A stretch of DNA of 64,000 bases, taken from the NCBI GenBank assembly GCA_000507305.1, contig DF239104.1:1-64000 (forward strand), written 5' to 3'. Under the pieces are notes generated by a model, which was given only the letters and a program-made list of their open reading frames with translations, had not been told where the DNA came from and made no database searches. This DNA is from Breviolum minutum Mf 1.05b.01 (Eukaryota; Sar; Dinophyceae; Suessiales; Symbiodiniaceae). Below, one piece after another: positions 1 through 11,512 of the stretch. How positions within the stretch are numbered: position 1 is the stretch's first letter; every line of letters begins with the position of its first letter. The translations under genes were made by a program, and so were the position numbers.

Positions 1-689
1 CATGAAATTACAGTAGATGATCCCCCCTCCCAGTTTGAAATATGATGGAAGATACAACAATCCATTCAGAAATCACATTGATGAGTCCTGAGTCCTGAAA
101 TCATCTTTAAACATGATCCCCTTCCCAAGATGCCACTATACCAATACTATACCAGAAGGCGGACGGTGTTATCATTTTTTTCAGGGGAGCAGAGAGATCC
201 CAAAGCTAAACCTTCATTTGCCACGAAAAAATCCTGAGTAGGTCCGGGATCAGCACTTCAGAAATAAGGTCGTCCATTTGGGGTGTATGTTTGCCCCCAA
301 AACAGAAACCTGTTTTTTTCCAAACACTTCTGAGCTTTCATGAAAAAACATATTGTTTTTTTTTGTTCAATTCTTCCCGCAATGGATTTTATAAACCTAT
401 TAATCAAAATAACCAACATGTCCTTAGTATGGAAACAAGATCAAACCTACAGACCCTGGAAGTGCAAAAAATAACAGGTTGTACCATCCCTCCCCTCAAA
501 AGAAGCACGAGTTCAAAATTTCCGAACATCTTTGAAATTCCAACTTCGAGACCCCTCATAACACAGCGATGGTGGAGGTATATCCCAAAAAAGGGTGATA
601 GGCAAGCGGCAAGCCACTCTACCATATTTGGATTTTCAAGCTAAACTGGCCACTATATGTAAAAATTGTCCACAAAGAAAATGGATTTA

Positions 690-890
690 TAAACAAGATG
701 GGTATGCTTCTGCAATTTTTTTTGAGCGCTTCTTGGCCAAGGGGCGACACCAGCGTAATGTCATGTTGCCCCGCAGCATTTCAAGGGACTCTGCAAAAAT
801 GCAGCCTCCGAAGGCACCCGTACGCTGAGGCCCGCGGCCTGGCGTCGGGGCCATACGGCCATGTTGGATGGTTAAGGGGGGTATACACAT
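690..890 (-). CDS. Possible coding exon in a locally GC-rich patch
   Basis: The stretch is clearly richer in G+C than its flanks and stays open on the minus strand. It includes a basic segment (LAKKRSKKIAEAY). A second frame is also open for much of the length, so frame and boundaries are not fixed. It may continue the exon at 1153-1278. Confidence 0.3.
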
Positions 891-1152
891 CTGGCCACAC
901 AAAAGTGGTCAAAAACCATCATTCATTACGTCATGTGTGAAATCATGAGTGCTAAAATGTACTTGATCCTCTCTTTGTGCGATTATATGAACTTCAAGTT
1001 ATTATTGTTCCTTGTTTTGATTTACCACCCGAAAAAAAACAATCCGAAAATAACAATCCGATGCTCAATTCATGCATCTTTTTGCATAACAATATAACAA
1101 TCTGTTTAAGAAACAATATATTTTCGACTTTTTGGATGGCAAAAATTGCCAC

Positions 1153-1278
1153 CTGATTGAGAAAGGTGTGGTCGTCAAAACCCTCCCAACACTCCACGTC
1201 AACGACCAACGTCTTTTTGGGGGCACCTTTGTCCGGTGTCATCTGATCGGTGGAAGCCTCAATCTCCGTGGCCAGCAT
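1153..1278 (-). CDS. Coding exon, same strand as the long gene
   Basis: An open stretch with coding-like composition (ASTDQMTPDKGAPKKTL) ends at a GT donor in context CAG|GTGGCA. The ATG at 1278 follows an in-frame TGA, so this may be the first exon of a separate gene, or an exon whose acceptor lies a few codons inside. It could also be the tail of the long gene upstream. A further GC-rich open stretch at 700-880 on the same strand may belong with it. Product unrecognised. Confidence 0.5.
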
Positions 1279-1323
1279 TCAACGGATTGGAATCCAATGG
1301 GACCCATCACCAGGATGATTCCT

Positions 1324-1424
1324 CCCTAAGAATCACTGGACCCTGCAATAGAGGGGTTTGGATGTGTATAGGAGGGGTCTGGGATCTCCAAACCACCAGT
1401 TTTGAGATCCCATGATTCTTAGGG
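1324..1424. mobile_element. Element M
   Basis: CCCTAAGAATCACTGG / CCATGATTCTTAGGG ends; inner GGAGGGGTCTGGGATC. A partial relative is at 31744-31806. Confidence 0.65.
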
Positions 1425-1942
1425 CTCTCAAAAATGACCGATGGCTCCATCCATTCCATTGGTGATTTTTTTCCGCCGTGACCAAACATTAGCCCCCAAA
1501 ATTGTTGGATCCGTCCCGGTGAAACGCCTTGAAAATTTCGGGCTGACCTTGTTTCACTCGCGAAAAACCATCCCAAAAAAGCTCACGATACACAACTTTG
1601 AAAGGGATGAACTAGCAATCATGGCTTCTTGTCTTTTAGCCACCCCAACAAAAACACAAAAACACTTTGGGATATCATCAAAAATACTACACCCCCAACC
1701 GTAACCACCAACTGCAAAAAAAACATTGGCTGCCATGCCGGTCTGAAAACAAATAAATTCAACTTACTATCTTGTCGGGGCCAGAAATGACAGCTGTTTA
1801 TTCAGAAAGCAACCATGTGGTCAACATGCAGCAACACAAGGCTCGCAGTTTGCCGTTCACTTGCAAGATGTCGTCAATGTCACGCCATCATGATTAGTAA
1901 TTACGTGCTCGCCATCTGCTGTGTTCCTACTGGCAATTCCTC

Positions 1943-3578
1943 CTAGTTATACTGTATCCCCAGCAGTCCCTTTCAAAGGTTTTCCTGAGAAACGCCAGAA
2001 GGCACCAGCTCACGAAACAATGGAAGCAAAAAGGGGTTCCCTTGAAAATTTGCAATCATTGACTATATACCTGAATGCTACCTCGTTGAGCTCGGCGATC
2101 ACCCGTAATTTCATGGGCCAGTGGCGAAAAAAAACAGCAGGCCCCCACCGGAAAAAAGGAACGGAGGGACTCCGGACATCACTTTTTTGGTGTTTTTGGT
2201 GGCTGATTTGTAGCCCGGCTACTGTCAACCCAATAATCCATTCCAGGTCGGATCATTCAGCTAGTTGGTGGTTTTTCACCAACCCATCTGAAAAATATGC
2301 GGACGTCAAATTAGACATCTTTCCCGAATAGGAGTGAACATTAAAAAAAAATGTGAAACCACCTCCTAGAATATTCAAGTACCAGCACCTTCCAGGGGTG
2401 CCAAATAAACCCTAAGGGATGGTTAATTGACACCCCTTAAAACCATTTGGCACCCTTTGGAAGGTGCTGGTTGGTGGTTTCCAACCTATTTTTTTTGTGG
2501 ATTTTTTTGAACAAATTTTGCAACCAGGAGACCTGAGAATCCTCAGTTTTTGTTTCAGCATAGGACTCGTGGCTGGAAGGACCGACAAAACCCGGGCCGT
2601 TTTTCTTGCAAGGTGAATTTCTTCACCCCCAAAAAAGGAATACAACAGGCCATGACATGTTGGAAAAGGGGAGGATCTAGCAGGGGGAATGGCTTGATAC
2701 ATAGGCTTTCAAGGAAGTTCTGTCCCCAAAACGTCAGAAGTCAAAGAAAAATACAACACAAACTGAGAAGAAACAAGTCATTTGACCGGACAGGACTTCT
2801 GTATGTGATCTTTCGCTACATAGACCTTTTGCTAGACTAGTTGGTGAAACTATATACAGTCATCCCTGTTTGTGTCATGGGGATTCCCATTTAATGGAAA
2901 TTCTGTTCATCCCCATCACAGACCTCAGCCAATGAACAAACTGTGGTTACGGTTGGTACTTCAGGATCCCAGTCATCATCTATGAACAGTTTGTTTTTGT
3001 ATGGATATCCGGTGAATCCATATGATTAAGATATACCCATAGGATCCATGTATGGTAAATATATACCTACATTTGGTTGATTTGTATGGTAAATGAAACT
3101 AAATATACCATACATGGATTCCATGGGATATACAGTATACATATTGTGTAAATATATTATGAGTGTATCTATACAAGATCAAACAATGGAGATCCCCATA
3201 TCTAAGGGATGCCTTTCATAGCAAGCAAAGCTCCCTGTTTGAGAAAAACCTTTTTGGCATAATGACCTCTATTTTGGAAGGTCAACCCACTCAAAACAAG
3301 GCCTTTTCCAAGCAAAACAAGGATCGTTTGGGGTTCTAGGTGTTTAATTACTGGCATAGTGGGTACCATGGGAACCCACAACCTTCATTTTTTGGGGTTA
3401 TAACCCATAATTTGGGGTGTAAAACCTTCATTTTTCATGGTTTTGGGGTCCAAGGGTACTGGGTACTGTTAATAATCAACCATTCCCAGTGCCTTTTTTT
3501 CAGCCGAAGCATCCTCCATGATGAGTGATCCACCCAACTGCTGGTAGGAGCCTACACGAAGTCCACCACCCGAACCGC
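1943..3578 (-). CDS. 3' part of the same long gene, with a 22-nt microexon
   Basis: Exons on the minus strand: 3578-3493, 3234-3213 (22 nt), 2979-2924, 2604-2533, about 2260-2071 (internal boundaries unresolved), 1984-1943. The first encodes a glycine-rich start (GGSGGGLRVGSYQQLGGSL). The microexon restores phase exactly between an exon ending in phase 0 and one starting in phase 1. Donors are AAG|GC after 3493 and 3213, GT after 2924, 2533 and 2071, and GA after 1943. Acceptors are mostly AG|G. Introns carry elements P1, A1, O and B1. The segment 2260 onward starts directly at the end of B1, so B1 probably supplies that acceptor. The stop codon was not located with certainty; a possible terminus lies near 1810. 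Confidence 0.7.
2261..2369 (-). mobile_element. Element B1, in an intron of the long gene
   Basis: CTAGTTGGTGG...CCACCTCCTAG with the family core AAAAATATG. On the minus strand its last CTAG is followed at once by an open stretch (LNDPTWNGLL), so it probably supplies the acceptor. Confidence 0.65.
2382..2470. mobile_element. Element O, in an intron of the long gene
   Basis: CCAGCACCTTCCAGGGGTGC / GCACCCTTTGGAAGGTGCTGG arms. A diverged relative fills most of the 90-bp intron 4201-4290. Confidence 0.7.
3031..3132. mobile_element. Element A1
   Basis: ATACCCATAGGATCCATGTATGG-type left end and CCATACATGGATTCCATGGG right end. It sits in the long gene's intron between exons 3213 and 2979. Confidence 0.7.
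3358..3470. mobile_element. Element P1; P2 at 29888-29999
   Basis: GGTACCATGGGAACCC left end and TTGGGGTCCAAGGGTAC right end, with two CCTTCATTTTT blocks. P2 has the same order of blocks. P1 is in the long gene's intron between exons 3493 and 3234. Confidence 0.6.
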
Positions 3579-3831
3579 CTGCGATTTTTCAGAACTTGGT
3601 TTTGCTTGTTTGATGCTTGGGAAAAAAAACATATTCTTCCAAAAGGTGGTTCGATGTCCGTAATGGACCAGAGATCATGTCAATGCAGCTGCTGAAGATA
3701 GATGTTTTTCCGACACATATTAAGATAAGACTGATAAAAGATGTTCTGACACTGATAATTATAGTAGTGGATACACTGAAAATAGTAGGGGATGTTCTGA
3801 TACCGATTGAGACAGATGTTCTGAATCTGAC

Positions 3832-6401
3832 TCTCATTCCGATCCTTCAAAATGTTGGGGTTGCGTTTAACTTGCAACCGTTGGATCTCTTTGTTCTCCC
3901 GGTCCTTGATCAACCTTTTGATCCGCAGCTCCATGTGGTTGCGAACAAGCTTGATATACGTCTCAAAAGCCATCGTCTTTTTGTACTTCTCCAGGAAGGA
4001 CGGTTTGTACTGGATGTTGGGTTTCTTCCACTTCACATAGCGGTCTGGATCAAACATCTTATCGCCACTCAGTGGGCTCTCTTCCAAACGTTCTTCCTTT
4101 TGGTCCTCAAAGTCCGAGGTCCGTGGCGCAGCCAAGGAATCTGTCGCCATGTCATGATCACCATCTTGAGAGGACGAGTCATCTTCGAATTGAGGATGTA
4201 CTATAATACCAGCACCCTCCAATGGGTGTAAGGGGTTGCTTGAAGGCACCCGTTAGGGACCCATCCATTTGGCAGCCCTTAAAAAATGTCCAGGCATTTG
4301 TCTGAAAGGATCCATTTCGTCAGTTTTACGACATGGGTAGTTTGGGATGTTCCGAAGAAATGATCTTGGTTGTGACAGTTCCTGGGGGATGTATCCCAGG
4401 GTATAGTATATAGTTGTATTGACTTTAGTAAGGAGATGTCCAACTTAGCCAACTTAGGTGATCAAGACCCTAAAAGAGGGTGAATATGTACCAATGAAAT
4501 AGGGAATGGGAACATATTCCTGTAAATAATCGAAGCCAGGGGTCGAGGTTGTCTGATACATTGGCAACCGGGAGACTGGCTCCAAGTATAAAAACACATT
4601 TGACATACAATCCAATTCCAATCCATTTCCACATAATAAATGCATACAACTGAAGAATTGCAAAATGTCTGAGCTAGAAACAAAAGGTGGACTGTGTAAT
4701 GTGTAAAACTAGTTCTCCTACATTTACAAAACTTACAGATTCACCAAATTACATACTCACCATTTTTGTCAAGTCACCCCATTACTGACAGAAAGAGTTA
4801 TGTTTCAACTTTGTTTGCTTTGTGTTGTTTTCCAGCTTAGCAAAAGGATAAAACAAAAACCTTGACATTAAATCCCCACCAACTCCGATTGGAAACGCCC
4901 ACGATTTGGAAACCCATAGATTTAAGCCTGCATGTGCGAAAAACCGAAGAAAACACCGTTAAAAAAACAAACCAATCCATGAATACCGGCTGTTTAATGA
5001 GATTTCCACAAATAGTGGGCTGTACCCATTGGAACTCACAGCCACGATATATTTGATGCATGAAAATTCCCATGAAACAGGACAAATATCTATTACACAT
5101 TAATCCGTTCACCATCATTCTCCAGTTTGAAATACCTCATGATTTGGCAGTACCACCTATAAAGAATGCATTTTATCCAACCCTGATCCTCATTTTACAA
5201 TGGTGGGCTCACACCATTGTATGCCTTGTCGAAGAGCAAGGGCACGGGTATGTCTGATAGACCTCAGGATCTGTGTTTTCCATCAAAGTTGGACAACCCG
5301 CGTGCTAGAATCTCAGGCCTATACATTTATATATATATATAAATATAAAGATATATATATATATCATATTATACATATATTATTTTGTTTGTATTTACAT
5401 TAAATCTTTGGTGTATCCTGAATGTTTACTTTAATTCTTTGGAGGCTAAGGAACACGATCTAATCAATTCAATTACTTCTTTTTATTCCATATCAAAATT
5501 GATCATTCAAACTACTCCCTAGTCCGAGATATTCCGAGACTACATGCTTCAAATCTTTTACAGTAGGCGCCCCGAGGGTGGCAACTTTTCTCATTTCTGA
5601 GGTAACAAACAATTCATGATTGCGGAACAAGGCAAGCCTCAACAATTTGTTGTTTGTTGTTTGTGCGTGGGGTGCGTTGGTACTTCAAGGATTGTGGACA
5701 ATCATAAGGTCGTACCAATCATCATTGATAGGTCCATGAGTCCTACTTGTCTGGACAAAGAAGCATCACACAGATGTCAAATCACATTCAAAAGTGTGAG
5801 TTGAACAACACACCCCCAATCATAAATGTCCTGTATAATCCAGGTATGCACCTATAGGAAACAGGGATATCCCGGAGTGATTGAAAATATCTAAGAATCC
5901 GTGCAGGTATGTCCGTTTAGAATCCGGGATTACACCGTTCCAATCCTATTCTCTTTGCATTGGATTGGATGAAGCTAAGAAACTAAAAAAAACTGAAGAT
6001 GTACAGCAATCACTTGTTGTTTTGAAATAGGATCCAGATTGGGTATGTTTACTTATCCAGTTTTGGTTAATTTGTATGGTGAATGTAAATATGACATACA
6101 TGGAGCCTATGGGGTTTACAATAACTCAACTTATGTTTTGGAATTCTGATTAAAATTGAATCTGTTTTGAAGCACCGGCATGCGTCTTTGACAATCAACC
6201 AGATTAAAGGCCACTATTCCCACGATGGACTCTTCTTGCAGCAGCGTTTCATCTTGAATGTAAATATTTGCAATGTGTGTGTGTGTGTGTCTGTTTGCGT
6301 TTATTGATCCAGTGGTTTGTCATGAACATCAAGGATAAAAAAGGGCTCAATTGCCAAACTACTGCAGCAGATGTCTCTGACCACAGGTTCATGGCAAAAC
6401 A
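3832..6401 (-). CDS. Middle part of the same long gene
   Basis: Exons on the minus strand: 6401-about 6335, 6252-6176, 5750-5525, 5262-5215, 5089-5026, 4927-4861, 4579-4520, 4381-4291, 4200-3832. Phases chain through every junction from 6252 to 3832. Donors are GT (6175, 5214, 5025, 4860, 3831) and GA (5524, 4519, 4290). The last exon starts acidic (FEDDSSSQDGDHD) and becomes basic and helical, with a likely coiled-coil tail (KRLIKDRENKEIQRLQ). The 5750 exon contains one in-frame TGA (5685-5687), which a 33-nt GT-AG intron would remove in phase. The 3' edge of the 6401 exon is unresolved. The product is unknown; acidic then basic helical segments suggest a soluble, perhaps regulatory, region. 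Confidence 0.75.
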
Positions 6402-6591
6402 CTGAGAAACATGAAAGTTTCAAGTCTACCCTTCCCATCCAAATAAGTCTTCACATAGGACTTTTTGGCTGTCTTTTTTTAAGAGCATTTGCAAGTTTTT
6501 TGCCATTTAAAAAAAAACCTGGGAAACACGAAACAGCCTTTTTGAATCGTCGAATCGTCGTCTTTTTCGCCGAGTCACAAGGAGGCGCTAC

Positions 6592-8876
6592 CAGAGATGA
6601 TAAACTGATTGGAACAAATGGCTCCGCCTTCACCTATCGGGAAGTTGTGAGGGTTTCCAACACGGGACGAGTTTGTTTTTCTTTTTTTACCGGAAACATC
6701 TAGGAGACCATGAGGTTGTCAACGATTCATTGTAGGTAAATAATATACTATTCGAATACATCGTTTGTATGGGAATATTGAGAACAGGAAGCTATATATA
6801 CATATATATCAGAAATGGTTGAAATATTAGGGAAGCTATCTTCTACATAGTTGTTATGCAGGAATGATACATCTAAAATAGTGGTTATGTGGAAGTTCTA
6901 CAAAATTGTAGATCGTGTGACAGGATGGAAAATCTTTGGATTAAACAAAAACAAAAACATATTGTTCACATGAAGAAACACATTTAAGCCACCATCAAAC
7001 TTCCAGCCGTCACAAAATATTGATCTATCCCATGGTAAGTACACAATTCACATTGGAACTATGAAAATCATAAAGTATTAACCTAGAAATCTGAACAACC
7101 ATATCACCATGGCGGTCAACAAATATCATCTCAAATGTTTGATAGATCCCCATTCATTCAGGGAAAATTGGCATCCATTTGAAATTGATTCAAAATGTAC
7201 ATGGGAAACATCCTCATCTTGCAAAAAAACATATTTTTTGTAGTTTACGACAAAAAAACAATGTGCAGCTCTCTTTGCTGAATGCAGCTCTCTAAATTGG
7301 ATTCCAGTCTCATTTTCCAACAGCCGGTCCGGACTTGTCACGTGATTTACCCACTATGAATGTCAGCCCCCCATGCTGTTGAAGTGGAGAAGGACCGGTC
7401 CCCTAATTCAAAGCGGCCTTTTGGTTGGCAGTTGACTCACCAGCAAACAGGAACCAGATTTGGTGGAAAATATGTAAAGTATCGTAAAAGCAACAATTCG
7501 CGTCCACACGACTACAAAATAAGTTTTCCACCTATCCCAAGTCAAAAGTAGACTGCGCAGGGTCGGAGCTTGTTTTTTTGTAGCCCAGTACTAACCCACC
7601 TAACATTTAGCGTGGAACCGATCGCCATGTGTTCAACAACCTGAAATTTTCTACATATATCATCGCAAAAGATACTGTAGGATGTCGCAACATAGTGATT
7701 TCTCAGTAAGCCAATGAATACCTCAGTATCTAAAAGTCTCTATAAGTTGACCTTTTTTCTGTATGCAAACTTGAAAACCCATTGCGAATTTCCTGAGATA
7801 TCCAAAATACACATTTGAAGAAAAATCCCGCAAAAAAAAATGTCTCAACTCCCAATTCTTTTTTGTTTGAGATGTTTTTGGTGCCTGGACCCCCAACAGC
7901 CCGAATAAAGGCATCTTCAATGGTGATGCTACCGCCTGGGCGTTAACTGGGCGACTCAATGGCCCCCCCGAGCCGATTGTTGTAAATGGAGTTTGAAATC
8001 TCCACTTATTTCAGAGTGAAACCACCCCAGTGTATAGGGGTCACAAGTCGATTTGTAACTGGGTGTGGGCCCACCTTGTATGACTATCGCTGATATACAA
8101 GTGATACACAATGCATCATAATGCCCGTTGGGTGATTGCAAACTACCACACATGCACCACTACTAACCGATAAATGGTTTACATCAATTTCAGGAAACAA
8201 CTTCAGGACACTTGCAGTTTGGGTAAGGATGCGTAAAGTTTTCTCTATGTGTTCTTGATACAAACTGCCTGCTGGAGACTTTTCATATGTCAGCAACAAA
8301 AGAACGACCTAGCAGGTGATTTTTGTCAGCCGCGACCGGCTTTCATCCACAAACGTTGGAGGTCAGCGTTCCAACCTGGATGTCCCCAGGAAGTTGGTAC
8401 AGTAAATGGTTAGGATCAGTAGGTTATAACCCCAATATACCCCCATCTATAAGTAGGTGAAATAAGCCATATTGATCCTAACCATTTACAAAACTTCCGT
8501 CCCGGGACATCCAACACGAGGGAGCAACTCATCATCGTTTCCAGAGGTCCAAAATCGCAGAATTGCCAGGTTGATTCTCGAAAAATCCCCTCCATACCCA
8601 AGGCTTATGGATTCCGGATCACATCAAATGGTGCACAACTGGAAAACACCCCGGCAAAAACTACATGGAAAACATATGAAAACACACTCTACCATATTTT
8701 TTAGGCAACTGTGCCTGGTTTTAGGGATGATGGAAATTAACAGCAACTTGTCTTCCAAGTATTGTGAATTGGTTGTCAGGGTAACCAGAGTTACCATGCA
8801 CCAGCCGTCAAAAGACCCAATGTCAAGAGCCAAATTGAGGCATCCCATTCATACCATTTATGGAGGTTCAATCTTG
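6592..8876 (-). CDS. 5' part of a long multi-exon gene, product unrecognised
   Basis: Minus-strand exons, 5' to 3': 8876-8795, 8603-8516, 8375-8355, 8308-8110, 7935-about 7880, 7640-7600, 7511-7441, 7402-7351, 7291-7131, 6633-6592. Each junction I resolved is phase-compatible; the 3' edge of the 7935 exon is not fixed. The first exon encodes a tryptophan-rich stretch followed by a hydrophobic run (WLLTLGLLTAGA) that could be a membrane segment or signal anchor. Another hydrophobic start (VVLLLLTYEK) opens the 8308 exon. Donors are GT except GA after 7131. Introns hold element I (8376-8515) and a C-family element (about 7958-8083). A 46-nt intron is implied at 8309-8354. No family recognised; the true start is probably further upstream. 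Confidence 0.7.
7958..8083. mobile_element. Element C6, in an intron of the long gene
   Basis: Right end GGGCCCACCTTGTATG and left part with TGTAAATGGAGTTTG. It lies between the exons at 8110 and 7935. Confidence 0.5.
8376..8515 (-). mobile_element. Element I, acting as an intron between repeated GTTGGA
   Basis: Inverted repeats GGATGTCCC / GGGACATCC extended by TAAATGGTTAGGATCA / TGATCCTAACCATTTA. On the minus strand GTTGGA is present at 8515-8510 and again at 8375-8370, directly after CCAG. Splicing between them gives one copy of GTTGGA in frame. Confidence 0.75.
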
Positions 8877-9179
8877 CTGAACAATGTGAGGAACGTAAGG
8901 AATCCCTTATTTATGTACAGGGATTTCTACATCTACCTGCATGATTGACACATCATCACCAGTACCTCAAGGAAGATACTTAGAGAATTGTGATGCAAAC
9001 GGTTAAACAAAAACATCTGTGACATATATCTGGCCGTCTCTAGCGTTCGTGCCCCAAAGTCACAGTGCTACTGTACATACATCACCACTTCTGCGATTTG
9101 GAGGATTCTAGTATTTAGACATCTCCATATATACACTAACTTTTTTGCCGAGGTCTTTTCTCCTTGTATCATATCATGA

Positions 9180-9365
9180 AAATTAAATATAGTCTCGTAG
9201 CATTGCGGGTGTCATGCAGCCCCCAATCGCCATGTACCTTTTAGATTGTTAGATGTTGGCCCTGTTGGCTATAGTCCTTTTTGTAAGGAACACCTGTGCA
9301 GGGAGGAAATTTGGTGACCTTCACTGTGACGAAAGCAGCTACTCTGTGACCTCCTGCAGAGTCAC
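9180..9365 (-). CDS. Probable exons upstream of the long gene
   Basis: Two or three short open stretches on the minus strand end at plausible splice signals: one encodes SDSAGGHRVAAFVTVK and stops at AAG|GTCACC, and the next begins after a CAG acceptor with VFLTKRTIANRAN. Part of this DNA is also open on the plus strand (a cysteine-rich reading at about 9310-9400), so strand is uncertain. If minus, these are 5' exons of the long gene. Confidence 0.35.
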
Positions 9366-10837
9366 TCTACTTGACACCACCATTGAATCTATCAACTAAT
9401 GGTTAATTTTGAGGGAGTGCCCTACAATCATGCATTGTTGGGGTTAGTAGTATAATGGCCAATTTGTTATTTTCGGATATTTTTGGGGGATTTGATGAAT
9501 TGAACTAATGGTTCATTGGTGGTTTTGGGGCCCGGTGGTTTGGGATTCTAGATATTCTGGAGGTACCCCTAGCTAACGCTCCCTTTCTTTAGGGATCTTA
9601 GGAATCCAAACCATCAATCCAACCCACCATGTTCATGTAGAATCGGTCACAACCCGTCGTGTTTTTTTTTGTGTTTTTGCGTTTTTGCCCAGGTGAAAGT
9701 AAAAAAAGAGGAAACATATGACATCCATTCCGATATTGGGGTCCAGGTATGGTATATTTACACGGCATGGGAATTCTAGGAGATTGCGAGATCCAAGAAG
9801 CCTGAATGATTCATGACACTGGCAAAAATAGCACCACCACCCACCAGTTTTTTTCCTGCGGAGAAAAGCTTGAGTGTGGCGTCATGAATCGGGAGGGTTG
9901 CTTGCGCAAGTCCTTCTAGTTTGCATATCTACTTTCTATGTTGTATTGTGAAGATGCTGTCACTGTAAATGTCGTATGTCGTATGTCGTTGTTGCTCTTG
10001 TTCTTCTTGTTGTTTTTTGTTTTCTACCACTCACACAGCACACTGAATGGCACTCAAAGAAGCAAAAACATCCCAAATTCTTCATACACCCGGTGTGGTG
10101 GTTGATAAATTGCTATACCTTTTGTTGAAAAGGGCACCCCATGGGAAGCACGCTATATACACGCAGTGTCCCTATCTCTGACCTGTCTTTGATACATCCT
10201 ATGTGATGATCCCTGGATGTTTGAACCAGAAACAATTCTATATTGGATTGTATCACATACAATTCCAATAATATCTTACTTTTGGTCAAAGGTAGTTTTG
10301 ATAGCATAGTCAACTAACTAAAGCAGGAATCCGATGACTATTAAAATTGATTCAAAAAAACTATCTGGTCTCCCTCGACCTAACAAAATTCTTGCCAAAT
10401 TCGATCAACTTTGGACTCGTTGGAAGCATCAGCATTGATTCGTTGATCATCCCCCGCCCATTACTGGCCATCAGCTAGGAAAATTAGGATGTCCTTATGT
10501 GGTTGCGTGCTCGTCGGAGATGATTGGAAAGATCTATGTTTTTTTCAGTATGGGAACAAATTGACTGAGAAAAAAAAACAATCCCAACCCACGTCAGCGT
10601 AACCCGTCTCGATTTTTTACCCTGGCTCCTGGATCGTGCTGGTTGTGTGCAAGTTTGCTTACAAAGTATGCTTCCGCCTCACCTTGGAAAATAGAAATCA
10701 ATACAAATCAGCAGATCAGCGGAGCACCAAAAAATGTGCCATCTTCAAGGAGACAATTACTTCATTCCTTGTTTGGAGTTGACAAAAATTGACAAATTGT
10801 TTTGATTTGGGTGACAACAATGACGAATACCCCCTTT

Positions 10838-10946
10838 CCCTAAGGATCCATACCCTTCCCTAGAGTAGGTTTGACGGTCCCAATCCCATCCCACAATAGG
10901 ATTGTAGGACTAATCCCTTTCTTAGGACATACCTGGATCCTTAGGG
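10838..10946. mobile_element. Element F1
   Basis: CCCTAAGGATCCATACCC...CTGGATCCTTAGGG; differs from F2 at only a few positions over about 105 bp. No exon pair was traced around it. Confidence 0.75.
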
Positions 10947-11010
10947 TTTGACAAATAGTTTGCACCCTGAAATAATTAAAACATTTTCACGAGTGGCAGA
11001 CCTCAATAAT

Positions 11011-11112
11011 TGTTAATGTTATCATTCCCTCATCTTCCAGTTCCCTATATATTTGGAACCAGGGGTCTAGTTACCTAATATAGGGAACTGGAAGATGAGG
11101 GATTCTTATTAA
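11011..11112. mobile_element. Element H, strong hairpin
   Basis: CCCTCATCTTCCAGTTCCCT / AGGGAACTGGAAGATGAGGG arms are perfect over 20 bp and extend imperfectly to GTTAAT outside. No exon was traced next to it. Confidence 0.7.
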
Positions 11113-11419
11113 CATATTGAATTTCACTACACCCCCGGTAAAACATGCAAACAAAAAAAAGCCAAGAAAAGATCCCTGTTTTTGCCTCATGAAAGCTGGA
11201 ACAGCGAAAATCACTTCAACAATCGTGTGGAAATGGATCCTAAAAATCATACCGAAAGCCCAGAAATCAATGGATGTAAGCATTAAAAAAAAACAAGCGG
11301 GTTTTGGGATCACATGATCTTATAATATAGATTCTAATGGTTTGTGGGAACATTCTACAAGAAATTTCTTGATTCGTTGGATACCAGTTGAGCAAACAAA
11401 CTGACTTCCATGGACAAAC

Positions 11420-11512
11420 CTGAAAACAGTTGGGAGATTCGTTTGGTCCTTTCCCGGTGTTCGAAGCCAGGAATTTCAGACGGATTTTTCCCTCGTGGTT
11501 TTATTCGGGACC
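11420..11512 (-). CDS. Coding exon, product unrecognised
   Basis: A 93-nt minus-strand exon with acceptor GTAG|GG and donor TTTTCAG|GTTTG, entering and leaving in phase 1. The peptide is basic (RIKPRGKNPSEIPGFEHRER). It may be a 5' exon of the long gene or part of another minus-strand gene that ends before 13.28 kb. No family recognised. Confidence 0.5.

Noticed and set aside
6541-6660. Coding-like plus-strand stretch (GGATRDDKLIGTNGSAF)
   Set aside because: The minus-strand reading of the same DNA has an AG|G acceptor, a GT donor and matching phases with both neighbours, so minus is preferred.
8472-8948. 158-codon plus-strand open frame
   Set aside because: It overlaps minus-strand exons that chain by phase and it runs into element I; it is read as a shadow.
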